Assembly (NCBI GenBank): GCA_036897625.1 | Contig: JAYMTA010000464.1 | Coordinates: forward strand, 1-28,318 | Reading direction: 5' to 3' | DNA from: Pelargonium cotyledonis | Taxonomy: Eukaryota; Streptophyta; Magnoliopsida; Geraniales; Geraniaceae | Length of the DNA: 28,318 nt | Part shown: positions 10,901 through 22,900 of the stretch, one piece after another | Layout of the letters: every line of letters begins with the position of its first letter | Numbering within the stretch: the stretch's first letter is position 1 | Program-made: the position numbers and the translations under genes | Notes under the pieces: model-generated | The model's input: only the letters and a program-made list of their open reading frames with translations | Told to the model about the DNA's origin: nothing | Databases searched by the model: none

Positions 10901-13900
10901 ATTTATGGTTCTATTTTTAATGTTTATTTTAACCCAAATCACGTTATAAAAATATAGTTACCGATTTCTGCCTGGTTGCTTGATTTTACAGCCTTGATAT
11001 TGATTGCCTATTGTCATCATTGCAGTTAAATGGGTTAACTACCACCCAGACTGGGAAACAACTTTCTTTTTCATTCCTGCTTCAGCAGAGACTGGAAATT
11101 GATGACCGGCTGCACAAAGGCTCAACAATTTCCACTGACACGAATCCCACTTCATCTATCACTGGGCAAGCTTCTGTTACTCCCTCAGGCATTGCTACTA
11201 CTATTAATAAGGTATCATCTAACGTTCCATGTTAACTGCACATTTAATGCACCCATGGCAAGATTTCAGTTATTAGCATTTCCTCTCTAATCACCTTTTA
11301 TTGTTTGGCTGCAGTTACAAAATGCAAATAGTGCTCCTGCAACACTGTCTTCATCCCTTGGGTTTTCTCATTCGTCCCGAGGAGCTACTTCAACTAGTAA
11401 TTTTCTAGTACTTATAGTTAATGTGTATGTATGTGTATTCCTCTTCCTCCATCCCTCCCACCCTCCACCCACCCACAGACAAAAAGTATATACCACTGAA
11501 CTTCTGCAAGTAGCAGTTTGAATATTAGGTGACAGGTTTTATGCATCAGTATAAGCCCCACGCTCTGGATGTAATGCTGTGCATTTAATATTTTGGATTT
11601 GAAAATTCTATCTATACTTTTGAAACCAGAGTACTTACAAACCAACCAGAAACTTAATGATGAAAACATAAATTTAGCAGGGGATGTATCAAGAAACTAA
11701 ACAAATGAAGACAAACTGGTAAAAAATAAATAAATCAATATGGATCGCAACGACTTTTAATATCTCTATACTTAAAGTAGCTGTAGAGTGCTAGTAAAAA
11801 ACCCGAGAATTGGGCTAAAATGATCTCATTCTTTTGTAATAGTGTTGGAAACCTTCATAGTTATTTTCTGAAAAATGTCATGAAAAGTTGCAATTAGATG
11901 GGATCAGATTCTAACAAATTGCTCGTCTCTGACCTCTTCTGCTCATTTTCATTCCCTGTCATTGTTATTATGGAACAAGTTGCAGTGTCAAGCACTGCTT
12001 CAACTAGGTAATCGTTTTTGTATTATGGTCTACCTCTCTTGGATTGAAAACCAATTACTTAGTCTTGTGTGTATGCACAATACCTCATACACGAAGGGCT
12101 AATGGTGTTATACTGTGCGTATAATCATATACGATTGTTTGAAGCATACACTTAGAGAGAAGCCTAGTTTTTCTTGGTCCCACCTTTGTCTGAAGTGTGC
12201 TTGAGTGCATGCATTGAACCTTCAAAACCTATAATATTTATCCCTTTTTTTTTTAATCTTTACTTTTATTCTTTATTGAATGTGTAATGTTGGCACTAGC
12301 AGGCATATTAATTTAACATAAACCTATACAGGGTTTGGCTCTGCTTTGAACATTGAAACACTTGTTGCTGCTGCTGAGAGAAGAGAAACCCCCATTGAGG
12401 TATTATATTTGTTTATTATATTCTTCTATAAGAGCTTGATTCTCTGGGGTAGATTAAACAGAATCATAATACTTGTCAGTTTGTGAAGGTTTGGTGTATT
12501 AGACATCGTTATTCGTATAAATTTTATGTAAGATTGACTTGTATGTCTGGGTTTCTATAAAAATATTCTTTGCATAGAACTTGTCAATGGACCATCCTAC
12601 AGTTTCGTTACCTCACTCCCATTGTTATCAGACCTGTAATTTGATAGGCAAGCCTTTCCTCTTCATGTTTTGTTGATTCAAATAGTTAACAGTCAAACAC
12701 AAGAAAGTGATTTTCATTGTCCAAGCTAGTTTCATTTACTGATGCACAACCAAAGTGCTTTGTGCCCTTTTTGTCCAAAGGGCTAAGAGAAGGTGTTATA
12801 TGTTCATATTACTAAATTGTTCTCTTGTACACTTCATTTCAATTTTGTGTTAATAATATTAATAAATTTTACATACCTAGTTCTGCTCTGCCTTATAGGG
12901 TAGCAATCTCTCTGCCTTATAGGGTAGCAATCTCTCTGCCTTATACAAAAATACCATGGTATTGGAGCTGGCTTGTGTAGGTAAACATATTAGGGAGGAC
13001 TCTAGTCGACCCCAGGTCACTCAGAGTGGGACCATATTCTAGCCAAAAGAAAAGGCCACTTTATGCACGGGTCAAGCCCATTAGTCATGCATGTATTGTA
13101 GACAATGCTAAATTGATGCTTCTTATAACTGTTGGGTCACATCACCTTATAACTTAGGCTTTTGGGTTGGAATATATAACAGCAATGATTTTTAGATAGC
13201 AGTAAAAATTGCCATCAGACAGTTATTTAAACGATTGGGTCTTGAAATTCTGCGTCTTATTTTTGCCAAAGAATGTGTTGGAAGGTTTTGCTCTCTGCAG
13301 ACATGGTCTGGGAAAACCAATTATAACTATGGCATCATTGACTATGCAGAATTGAAAAGTTTCATTGTTTGTTGAGGATTGGCTTGCACTTTCCAGTATA
13401 GCTGCTGTCTGTTAATTTCAAGCCATGGTATTTGTTTTAAATCTTTATTGTTTTTGATATTCTGTTTACAGGCTCCAGTGTTGGCGGTTCAGGACAAGAT
13501 ATCATTTATAATCAATAATATTTCGGTTTCAAATATTGAAGTTAAAGCAAAAGAATTTACTGAAATTTTGACGGAGCAGTATTATCCATGGTTTGCGCAG
13601 TATATGGTTATGAAAAGGTTGGAAGCTTTGAATGAAGTTTTTCCCTCACATTGTCACACATGCATGCACGCACACACACACACACACACAGAGGGAGGGA
13701 AGGAGACTGTCTACTTTGTTTCACTATATCTCATACCATTTAACTTTACAGAGCAAGCATCGAGCCAAATTTTCATGACTTGTACTTAAAGTTTCTGGAC
13801 AAAGTTAATTCTAAGGCTTTGAATAAGGAAATCTTGCAAGCTTCATATGAGAACTGCAAGGTAGAGTCTTGCAGAGTATTATAGCTACTTCACTCATTTT

Positions 13901-16900
13901 TTGAAGTTAATTAATGTTGTTGCCTTATTGGTAGTGATATTTAGTACCTGTGTATTTTTTCAGGTTCTTTTACGATCAGAGCTTATAAAATCAAGCTCAG
14001 AAGAGCGGTCATTGCTAAAGAATTTGGGCAGCTGGCTTGGGAAGTTGACAATTGGCAGGAACCAAGTTTTAAGGGCTCGTGAAATAGATCCCAAATCTTT
14101 GATTGTTGAGGTATATCTTTTCATTAATGCTGTCTTCTAAGTCCCTGGTTCATTGCAATATATTTACTACTTACTTTTCTTTTGTAATTTATTTTTGACA
14201 GGCATATGAGAGAGGTTTGATGATTGCTGTAATTCCATTTACTTCAAAGGTATGGTTGTACTTATGATTGATGCATATCCTTCAAATTGATTCAGTGAGT
14301 TTCACATTCCATTATTTACTGCAGGTTTTGGAACCTTGTCAAAGCAGTATAGCTTATCAACCTCCTAATCCCTGGACTATGGGAATTCTTGGATTACTTG
14401 CTGAGATTTACTCGATGCCAAACTTAAAAATGAACCTCAAGTTTGATATCGAGGTATATTGCGTGGACTTGTGTATGTTTCATATTGGAGCTTTGCCATG
14501 AGTTTACTTGTACTATTTTTTCCTTTGGCATCTCAGGTCTTATTCAAGAACCTTGGCGTGGATATGAAGGATATAACACCAAGTTCTCTTCTTAAGGATC
14601 GTGTAAGAGAAGTTGAAGGGAATCCTGATTTCTCAAACAAAGATCTTGGAGCATCTCATCCACAGATGGTTACTGAAATTAAGCCAGGATTGATGCCTCC
14701 ACTAAATCAAGTGGATCTTCCACTTGAGGTTGCTAGTCCATCTAATTCTTTTACCCGGACCCATATGTTATCCCAGGTTTGACTATTTAACGTGCTGTAG
14801 TTTGGCATTAGCAATTTTCACGCTATTGTAAGTTTCTGAAATGTTGATTAATTTGTGGATTCAGTATCCTGCCCCTCTTCACCTTTCTTCTGGTACTTTG
14901 ATGGATGATGAAAAGCTAGCAGCTATAGGCTTGTCTGATCAGCATCCTACTGCACAAGGACTGTTACCAGCTGCTCCGTCCCAACCACCTTTTTCTGTTA
15001 GCCTGGTGAGGCTGCAATTTCTTCTTTTAGTTTTGTAAGGCTTGATCAGATATGATTCTTGATAGATTGGTCTTTGTTTTTACAGCTTTCAACGCCAATA
15101 TCAAACATTGGAGCACATGTTATTATCAACCAGAAGCTTATTGCTTCAGGCTTGCATTTGCATTTTCAGAGGTTCAAAGTTTCCTACAATCCTTTCCTGC
15201 TAAATAAATATGGTTTTTGATTAAAACTTAACTTTAACCATATATTACAGAGTGGTTCCAATTGCAATGGACAGAGCTATCAAAGAGATAGTGTTTGGTA
15301 TTGTTCAGCGCAGTGTCTCTATAGCAACTCAAACTACAAAAGAGCTTGTTTTAAAGGTTTGTTCACTTCTATCACTTTAAATGCCAACCTTTTCTTGACA
15401 ACTATTTGGATGCCAGAAGAGCTAGGAAGCAGCAACAAGAGTGTAGGGTTTGTCATAAGCCATAGCAAGAAATCATATAGAGTTCAAGAGGGTTTTCAGC
15501 AAACAATTAGCAAAAATAGAGAGATCAGAGAGAAGAATGATCTGAGATAGGGGATTGGGACCCTGGACCAAAGATTGGACTGGGTTTGGACCAAAATTTA
15601 ATTGAAAAAAAATGAAGTAATTTCGGTTAGAAATAATGGAGTAGATTGTGCCAAAAGTATTGATTTTTTTTCTTCCTAAGGGTATAAATTAAAAATATAT
15701 AAATATAATTCGGTCCGGATCAAAATTGGTCTGGTCTGTCTGTTCCCGTCTCATCGGTTCAAGAATTTGGTCCAGACCCATAATCAAAGACAAATGTGAA
15801 GTAAAACACTTGGATTGCTTATAATCCAATATTCAATTCTTCAGAAGCTGAAACATATATAGACCTATAGGGTTAATGTGAAAGCTCACGTTCACCTGGA
15901 TCTTTATCTCCCCTGTGATTCTGCATTCCAGTTCTCAGTTGTTGGACTGAAGTACTTTCATATTCCAGTTCTCCTTAACTGGCGAACCACAATGATATTT
16001 TGTTTGATAAAAAAATGAAATGATCTATACCTAGAAGTATCTAAATAACCTCAAGATTTTGTTGGTGCTGAGGGAGAATAAGTTGAAAATAACCCCCTTA
16101 CTCAATTTAGTTTCTAAAGTTACTTCTAGTATGTATAATATTTATTCAAGTAGTGTGAAAAAGCAAAGCATGTTCTCATTTAATGTTCTAACTAAGCATG
16201 ATCTCTTTTAGTGTTCCAACTAAGCACTCACCCATGTCACATACTGCTTCTGTGATATGCTTTTGCCATTTCAAATCTTTCTTGCTGATATTAAATTTAT
16301 GGTCACTTTATCATTCAAATGTAGGACTATGCTGTTGAGACAGATGAGAAACGTATATACAATGCAGCACACTTGATGGTTGCAAGCTTGGCTGGAAGCC
16401 TAGCTCACGTAACATGCAAGGTTTTGTTCTCACTTAAAATGAATCTCCAGCCGTAATGTTTTCTTACTCAGTTTGCTTTTACATTCTTGTGATTTCTTCT
16501 CATAAATCCATCAGTTTCTGTTTCTATTATTCTGGGAGTAATTATGACCTTTTTTATCTGTTAGGAACCCTTGCGGAGTTCGATATCAAGTCAACTGAAG
16601 AATTCACTTCAGATTTTGAGTATCACAGACGAACTTCTAGAACAAGCTGTACAACTTGTCACCAACGATAACCTTGACCTTGGATGTGCAGTCATTGAAC
16701 AGGCTGCCACAGATAAGGTCAGTTCTTTATTGTACATCCACTTTTCTGTGCAACTGTATGAAGTTATCGAAGATGCATGTTCTGTCATTTTCCTGTAGAC
16801 TTATGGAGTTCTTTTTACCAGTCGTACATTATGGTCTTTAGCTATTCCATTTACGGTTTTGATGAAGGAACTTGTCTCTTATATTTGTTATGTGGGTTTT

Positions 16901-19900
16901 TATCAGTAAGAGCATAGTTATTGAAGAGGCAAATGATTTGACCACAGAATTATGTGTACTTATTTGTGCATGCTTGATAGTTTTAGTGATTCATATTTCA
17001 TGTTACTACAGGTAGAATATACAGATAAGTTTTTTGATTCTAGGAGAATGAGGTAGTCCGGTACAAACTGTAGGATATGTTAATGTTGCTTTTACCATAA
17101 CCTATGTTTGAAGAAATGTTGTAGTCTATAGTAATGTAGTGAATATTTTACATGATCTTTGGGAAGTTACTTGTAAGTTGCCAGAAAAGCGTATCTTGTT
17201 AGCATGTTTAGTTAGTATTTTGTCTGGAGTGGTTCAATTATGCTCAAAGTTAAGGAAATTACTAAACATGATCAGTTTAGGTACCTTGATCTATAGTTCG
17301 ATAGGACAGAGATTGAGGAGGATGTTATATATATATGATTAGTACATGGTGTTTCTACCGTGTAGATTTGTGATAAAATAATGCATCTCAAGTTGAAAGA
17401 AAAGTTCTACAAGGTGGCTATATGGCCAACTATGTTAAATGGTATTGAATGTTGGGTTCCAAAGAGGCTGCAAAGGCATAATATGGGGGTCACAGAGATG
17501 ATATAGCGTATGTGAATTTGTGGTTATACTAGAAAAGATAAGAGTGAGAGTGAGACTATTCGAGGAAGAGTTGGGTTAGCATAAATTGAATATAATTTGA
17601 GGGAAAACTGTTTAAGGTGATTGTGAGTGTAGGAATATTAGTAACCTGGTGAGGAAATGTGAGGGAATTCAGTTAGGATAAACTACAAGTAGTGGTAGAC
17701 ATAAGTTAGTATAAAGAGATGTAATGAGTAAAAACATGATGGCACTTGACTTGATGGCGGAGATAGAATCAGATAGGATAGAGTGGAGAAGGAGAATACA
17801 ATATAGGATCACAAAATTTTGCTAAAGAATTCATGTAGTTGACCCCATCATTTTTTGGGAAATGATTTGGTTGCTTTTTGTTTAATTATTATTATCCTCA
17901 TCTATTTTTGGTTGAGAAGATGAGCTCTCTAGGATATTTTTTTGTTGTTGCCAAGTTGTGGCTCTATTATCCTTTTTCTATTTTTTAACTAGTGAACTAT
18001 ATGAATTTAACTTATTTGTTTGTTCTCTGTGATGTGTTAATGTGTAGGCAATAAAAACAATTGATGGAGAAATAGCTCAGCAACTTGCCCTAAGAAGAAA
18101 GCATAGGGAGGGTGCTGGGTCCACATATTTAGATGCAAATTTATATTCACATGGTTCTTTGGCTACTGTACCAGAGGCTCTCCGCCCTCAATCTGTTAAC
18201 TTGACCCATTCTCAACAGCGAGTTTATGAGGTAAGCATGTACCAGCATTTTTCATGCGGTTGATATGGTGCCAAGATAGGCATCTTGTGTCTACCTTCTC
18301 ACTTTGTTTTGTGTTAGGATTTTGTTCGACTTCCCTGGCAAAACCAGTCTGTCCTGAGTTCGCATGCTATGCCTGCTGGTTTGTCAGCTCCATCTGGCAG
18401 TGCAAGTCTGAATACTATGCTTGGTTCAGCATCACCACAACTTAATCCAGCGTACTCATCTGGCCCTGGAAAGTCAAAACTTGAAGCAGTCTCTAGGCGA
18501 TTGGATGTTCCTGCATCCATTGACCCTTCTCCACTTCTTAGGTGTCTGATCTTCTACTCAATGTTTTGGTTTATTGAATTTCTAAAGTCTCACTTTGTTT
18601 GGTGATTAATCCATAAGAATGTTGAATTCTATGAATATAACAATAAAACAAACATCTACTGTCAAACATCTTGTAAATAACTTAAGACTCTTAGTATATA
18701 ACCAACTCTATATTTGTAAGCAGGATGTTTACGGGTATTTTATCTAACTGAAAGGTTGATTAAAAAAAAATTCTAGAAAAATGTTAAGAGTTAAGACTGG
18801 TGTAAAAAGAAATTGTTTATGTATTGAATTTTCTTTCTAATGCTTCAGTGCATCCTCTATCCGCATTGGGGTGGGTGAGGATGTTACCCAGCATGGCTCT
18901 GAAATTGACCCTGCCAATGCTTCATTTCCATCAATGGTGTCAGCCCCTGAGTTGCATTCGGTAGATTCCTTAAATGTGGTAAAAGAACCTTCTGTTTGTT
19001 GAAGTTTTTTGTTGAGACTATTTTTGTTATTGATTAGTTTTCCAAACTTGTTTTTGAAGGAACTGAGTGCGCCCTTACAGCCATTACCTTCACCGGTTGC
19101 TACGGAGCGCATTGGAAGTAGTATTTCAGAGGCTTTACTTAACTCAAAGGACGCATTAGATAAGTATCAGATTGTTTCTCAGAAGGTGCAGATAGCTCTA
19201 CCTTCTCCTGGTCTCATGTTTCCTTTCGGATTGTTGTATGTATGGCAGAAAAAAAGTAACTGCAGTTTTTTTTTTCTTTCTTTTTTTGGTCTCATAGTCT
19301 GTTATGTGATGGATGCATCATTGTATGTAAAAGCAGTTGTTATTGTCTGCATAGCATGGAGTTTTTTTGTTCTTTATTTTTTTTTTCAAATTATTTGCCT
19401 GTTATGTATATTGGTAATAGTTGTGCTGTAGTTCCTTGGATGCCGAACCAAAGGAATTCCCAGATAAGTTGCATCATATTATTTTAGGTTTGAATTCTCA
19501 CTATAGAGGCAGCTTCTCTCATGTTTGAGGAACTGGAGATTATACCATGAGTGCATCAAGGGTGCCATTAATCACAAGGCTACTAATTACCTGTCTCTCA
19601 GTCACTCGACCACTCACTCTAATTTACTTATAATTTCTCCTTTATTGCTTGACATTTGATTTTGTTCCTTTGTATTGACTGTTATTTACATGATTTCAGC
19701 TGGAATCTTTGATAACTAATGATGCTAGTGAAGTGGAAATTCAGGTATTGCTTCTCATCTTTATTTTGCTTTTGCCATGAAATTCTGCAATTTGATCATG
19801 TTGTTGATACATGCATTCTTACTGTGGCCATGACATGCATTCTGCTACTTTCGGTCATTTTTTTTTTCATCTGATAAATTAATTTACAATTTATCTGAAG

Positions 19901-22900
19901 TTCGAACGTTCCATCTCAATAAAACCTATATCTCTTGGGGTGTGTGTGTGTGTGTGTCTATATATACAGGAACTAGTAGCTGGGGTTCCTGAAATCATAC
20001 TGCGATGCAATAGTCGTGATGAGGCGGCTCTGGCTATGGCTCAAAGGGTATGCTGATCTATCCTTTCTACGCATGTATCTAATATGAAGACACTGTCTCT
20101 GTTGTGCCTTGAGCTTGTTTCCAAATTTTTGTTCAGGCTTTCAAGAGTATGTATGAGAATGCATCAAATACCGTTCATGTTGATGCTTATCTTGTAATGC
20201 TGGCTGCTGTTTGCGATGTTTCCAAGCTTGTCATTAAGGAGCTCACTAGTTGGGTATGTTCTATTGTATCTGTACTCTGTTTTGCTGATGTAGGAAAAAG
20301 AAGTAGAAATTAAGTTAGTCTTAAATCAGATTCAGAATCAATCAAGAATTTGAGGTCCAAGCTAGTACCTACTATTAACTGGTTGCCCGACATTAATAGT
20401 AAGTTATGTTCAGTTTAAGTAGTTTACGTAGAACTTATGAGTTATGAAGGGTGAGGTGAATGGATTATGATTTGTGGTTGGTTTGTGTTTTGAATGGTTT
20501 GGAACCCTGATTGAGAGATAAATAGAGAGTAAGAACTGACTCGCTATGCTCACAACAAATGAGATATCAGGTCGAGTGACTTTTATTTATTTATTTATTT
20601 TATTTTAATAAGCATCATGTGAAGTTACTGTAGTTCACTTACCAATTTCCGATATTTGCCCTGACTTGGTAGAGGCTCCTTCTGTCCTGGTAGGACCGTC
20701 ACATTTGAATTCGTTGGAGTGTCAATTAGTTTGACATCTAATAAGTTCGCTTCCTCAAGATTATCCTATGCATGCTTCTGTTGAGATATTGATACTGCAC
20801 CCTGTGTTTGAGCTACCTCAATTCCCAAATAGTAGATGAGTTTTTCAAATCTTTGATTCCGTAACGCTTGAATAAATGATCTTTCAGTTTTTTTATTCCA
20901 TTTAGTAATAATTATATCATTGACATAAAACATTGACCACCAAGTATATGCACTTTGTGATGGTAGAAGACAAAATGATTTTTTTCACTTGTTGTGCTGA
21001 ATGCTTGAAGTACATAGCTGAATTTTCCTAACCAAGCTCTAGGAAATTGTTTAAGAGCATGCATAGACTTACTGAGTTTGCAAATCAATCCACACTCTCC
21101 TTGAGTAATGATTCTAAATGGTTGCTTCATATACAATTCTTCCCGTAAGTCTTCAAGTGAAGTTGATGAAGAGACCAACAATTTGGTGCTGCTATGGATA
21201 AGAATGGCGAACACTAGCCAGAGGCAAGAGAAGGTAGTTCCAAAATGACCAACTTTGGGGGTAAAAATTTGCCAACAATTAACAATGGTTTTTCTTGGAG
21301 TAAGGAAACCAATTCCATAGTACCGTATGAGTGTAATGCGGTCATGTCATCAACCATAGCTTGATGCTAACCGTGAGGTGACAATCATTCTCCTTCAGTC
21401 TTAGAAATAGAAACAAAGAAAAACAACAAAAACATAATAGGTAAGAGATAAACGATCATAATTCATAAAACGAAAAATTGAATAAGGGTTAATAATGAAT
21501 CGTGTACCTTTTTGTTGGGATGTGAAAAGATTGATATTCCGTGGGTTAGGAGCAGGTGAATCACCAGACGAAGAAGGTGATTCATTTGGAACGTCAACAA
21601 GTGAGTTGTTGACAACGAGAGCAGGGAGAGATTAGTGATGACATGTGAACATAGGAGGATCTGCGGATGGTTGGGAAGACATCCTACAGAAACAAGCGAG
21701 GAAAACAAGGTGTAGGTACGTGAAAATTTAAAGCATAGATGATAAGGGGAGAGATAAATGATCATAATTCCCCAAAATGACAAATTAGATGAGGGTTAAT
21801 CGTAAATCGTGTACCTATTTGCTGGAATTTGAAGAGATGAACGTTTCGTGGGACCAGGGTCGATGAGTCGCTTGACGAAAAAGGTGAATCATTCGGAACG
21901 TCGACAAGTGAGTTGTTGACAACGAGAGCATGGTGAGGTCAGTGATTATATGTGAACAAAAGAGGATCTACAGATGACTGGAAAGGAGAACCTGTGGATG
22001 GTAGGGAAGAGATCGTACAAAAACAAGCGAGGAAAACAACATGCATTATTGGGTTATGTGAAAATTTAAAAGATAGACCATAAAGGGGAGAGAGATAAAT
22101 GGAGTTAAGAGAGTGGACACCGTATACGTGGTTCGACCATAGGACCTACATCCACGCCTAAATGCCCAAATGGTTAAAACATGATTTGTTAAGTAAAAAA
22201 GACCCATACTTATAATGGGTGTAGGAGAAATACATAATAGGAAACAAATTACAAGAATCAGTTTAAATGTAATCTTAAATCTCACTATTTAGTACACAAT
22301 CAAATTCTCTAATTCACTATGCAGATATTTCATATTTATTTACTTTAATACTAGAACTTTGTAGTTTTAAATTGTCATATTTTTTTCTTCTAAAGTACTC
22401 ATGTTATATTCTGACTGTGCCCGAAAAACTAACCAAGAAAGAAAAAAAATTGTTCACTTAACTTAGAAAAGTACCCGGTATGTACCTAGAAGTACCCATG
22501 AAGTACCAGCACCTCCTCCTAGAAGTACCCATATTTTATAGATGCAACTACTGTCCCCATTTCTGCACAGGGTTCTGCACTTGATGCTCTTAACAAGCAA
22601 ACAACACACCCACCCCCCCCCCCCCGCCCCCCCAAAAAAAAAAAAAACCAAAGTGATCTAATTGCTTTTGTGTTTTAATTAATTTAAGTTACGTTGGAAC
22701 TCTTTACAGGTTATCTATCTGGACGAGGAGCGAAAGTTCAACAAAGATATTACCATATCCCTTATACGCCGTGAACTGATGAATGTTGCAGACTATAATG
22801 TTCATATGGCCAAACTTATTGATGGGGGAAATAATAGTATGTTTTAGCATCCCTATTACATATATATGAATTTTTTTCGCTCACACAACTGACTATATGC

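Larger units (their letters stand above)
11026..12399 (+). other. NOT1: NOT1 exons 15-17: Ser/Thr/Gln-rich linker before MIF4G
   Basis: Exons: 11026-11211, 11315-11396, 12332-12399, encoding about residues 851-962. The first two exons give a low-complexity stretch rich in Ser, Thr, Gln and Pro, expected to be disordered. Exon 17 returns to conserved sequence, [18 protein letters not shown], which leads into the MIF4G domain in plant NOT1. Joining exon 16 straight to exon 17 forms an AGG codon and gives ATSTRFGSALN, as in other plants from memory. A possible extra exon in the intervening intron is listed separately. Confidence 0.82.
12400..13471 (+). other. NOT1: NOT1 intron 17, 1.1 kb, with minisatellite and LTR-like trace
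   Basis: Holds the 24-bp minisatellite at 12886-12945 and an LTR-retroelement-like trace at 12957-13181. The rest is unremarkable AT-rich sequence. Confidence 0.6.
14865..18230 (+). other. NOT1: NOT1 exons 24-29: DUF3819 (CNOT9/CAF40-binding) domain
   Basis: Exons: 14865-15005, 15086-15171, 15251-15356, 16325-16420, 16565-16717, 18048-18230, encoding about residues 1236-1490. Exon 24 is a Pro-rich linker ([14 protein letters not shown]). The DUF3819 helical bundle runs about 1283-1450, with [59 protein letters not shown] and [15 protein letters not shown]. In animals this part binds CNOT9 (CAF40), which itself recruits GW182- and Roquin-type repressors. Two long introns, 26 and 28, interrupt the domain and carry repeat debris. 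Confidence 0.92.
18318..20253 (+). other. NOT1: NOT1 exons 30-35: Ser/Pro-rich linker and start of connector domain
   Basis: Exons: 18318-18541, 18849-18978, 19060-19185, 19700-19744, 19970-20047, 20137-20253, encoding about residues 1491-1730. Exon 30 opens with the conserved [12 protein letters not shown] motif (its E from exon 29) and continues as a Ser/Gly/Ala/Pro-rich linker through exon 31. From exon 32 (about residue 1609) the sequence is helical again ([55 protein letters not shown]), matching the connector domain between the CAF40-binding part and the C-terminal domain. Exon 33 is only 15 codons long. The exon 34 acceptor lies close behind a TG microsatellite. Confidence 0.88.
20254..22709 (+). 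other. NOT1: NOT1 intron 35, 2.5 kb, hosting an antisense copia fossil
   Basis: The longest intron, separating ELTSW from VIYLDEE in the connector domain. It holds the copia remnant (20637-22090), a GTACC-rich short repeat near 22470-22532 and a C-run/A-run at 22613-22647. At 22125-22170 gtggttcgacc and cctacatccacg resemble sequence frequent near plant transposons, but no boundary is visible. Confidence 0.7.

Noticed and set aside
12886-12945. A CRISPR-like array
   Set aside because: The copies are head-to-tail without spacers and the DNA is a plant nuclear intron; it is a simple minisatellite.
18837-19112. A minus-strand open frame of 91 codons
   Set aside because: It overlaps NOT1 exons 31 and 32 on the opposite strand and has no recognisable content; it is a shadow of the coding strand.
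22463-22651. A minus-strand open frame with a glycine-rich start
   Set aside because: The glycine codons come from the C-run read on the other strand, so it is composition, not a gene.
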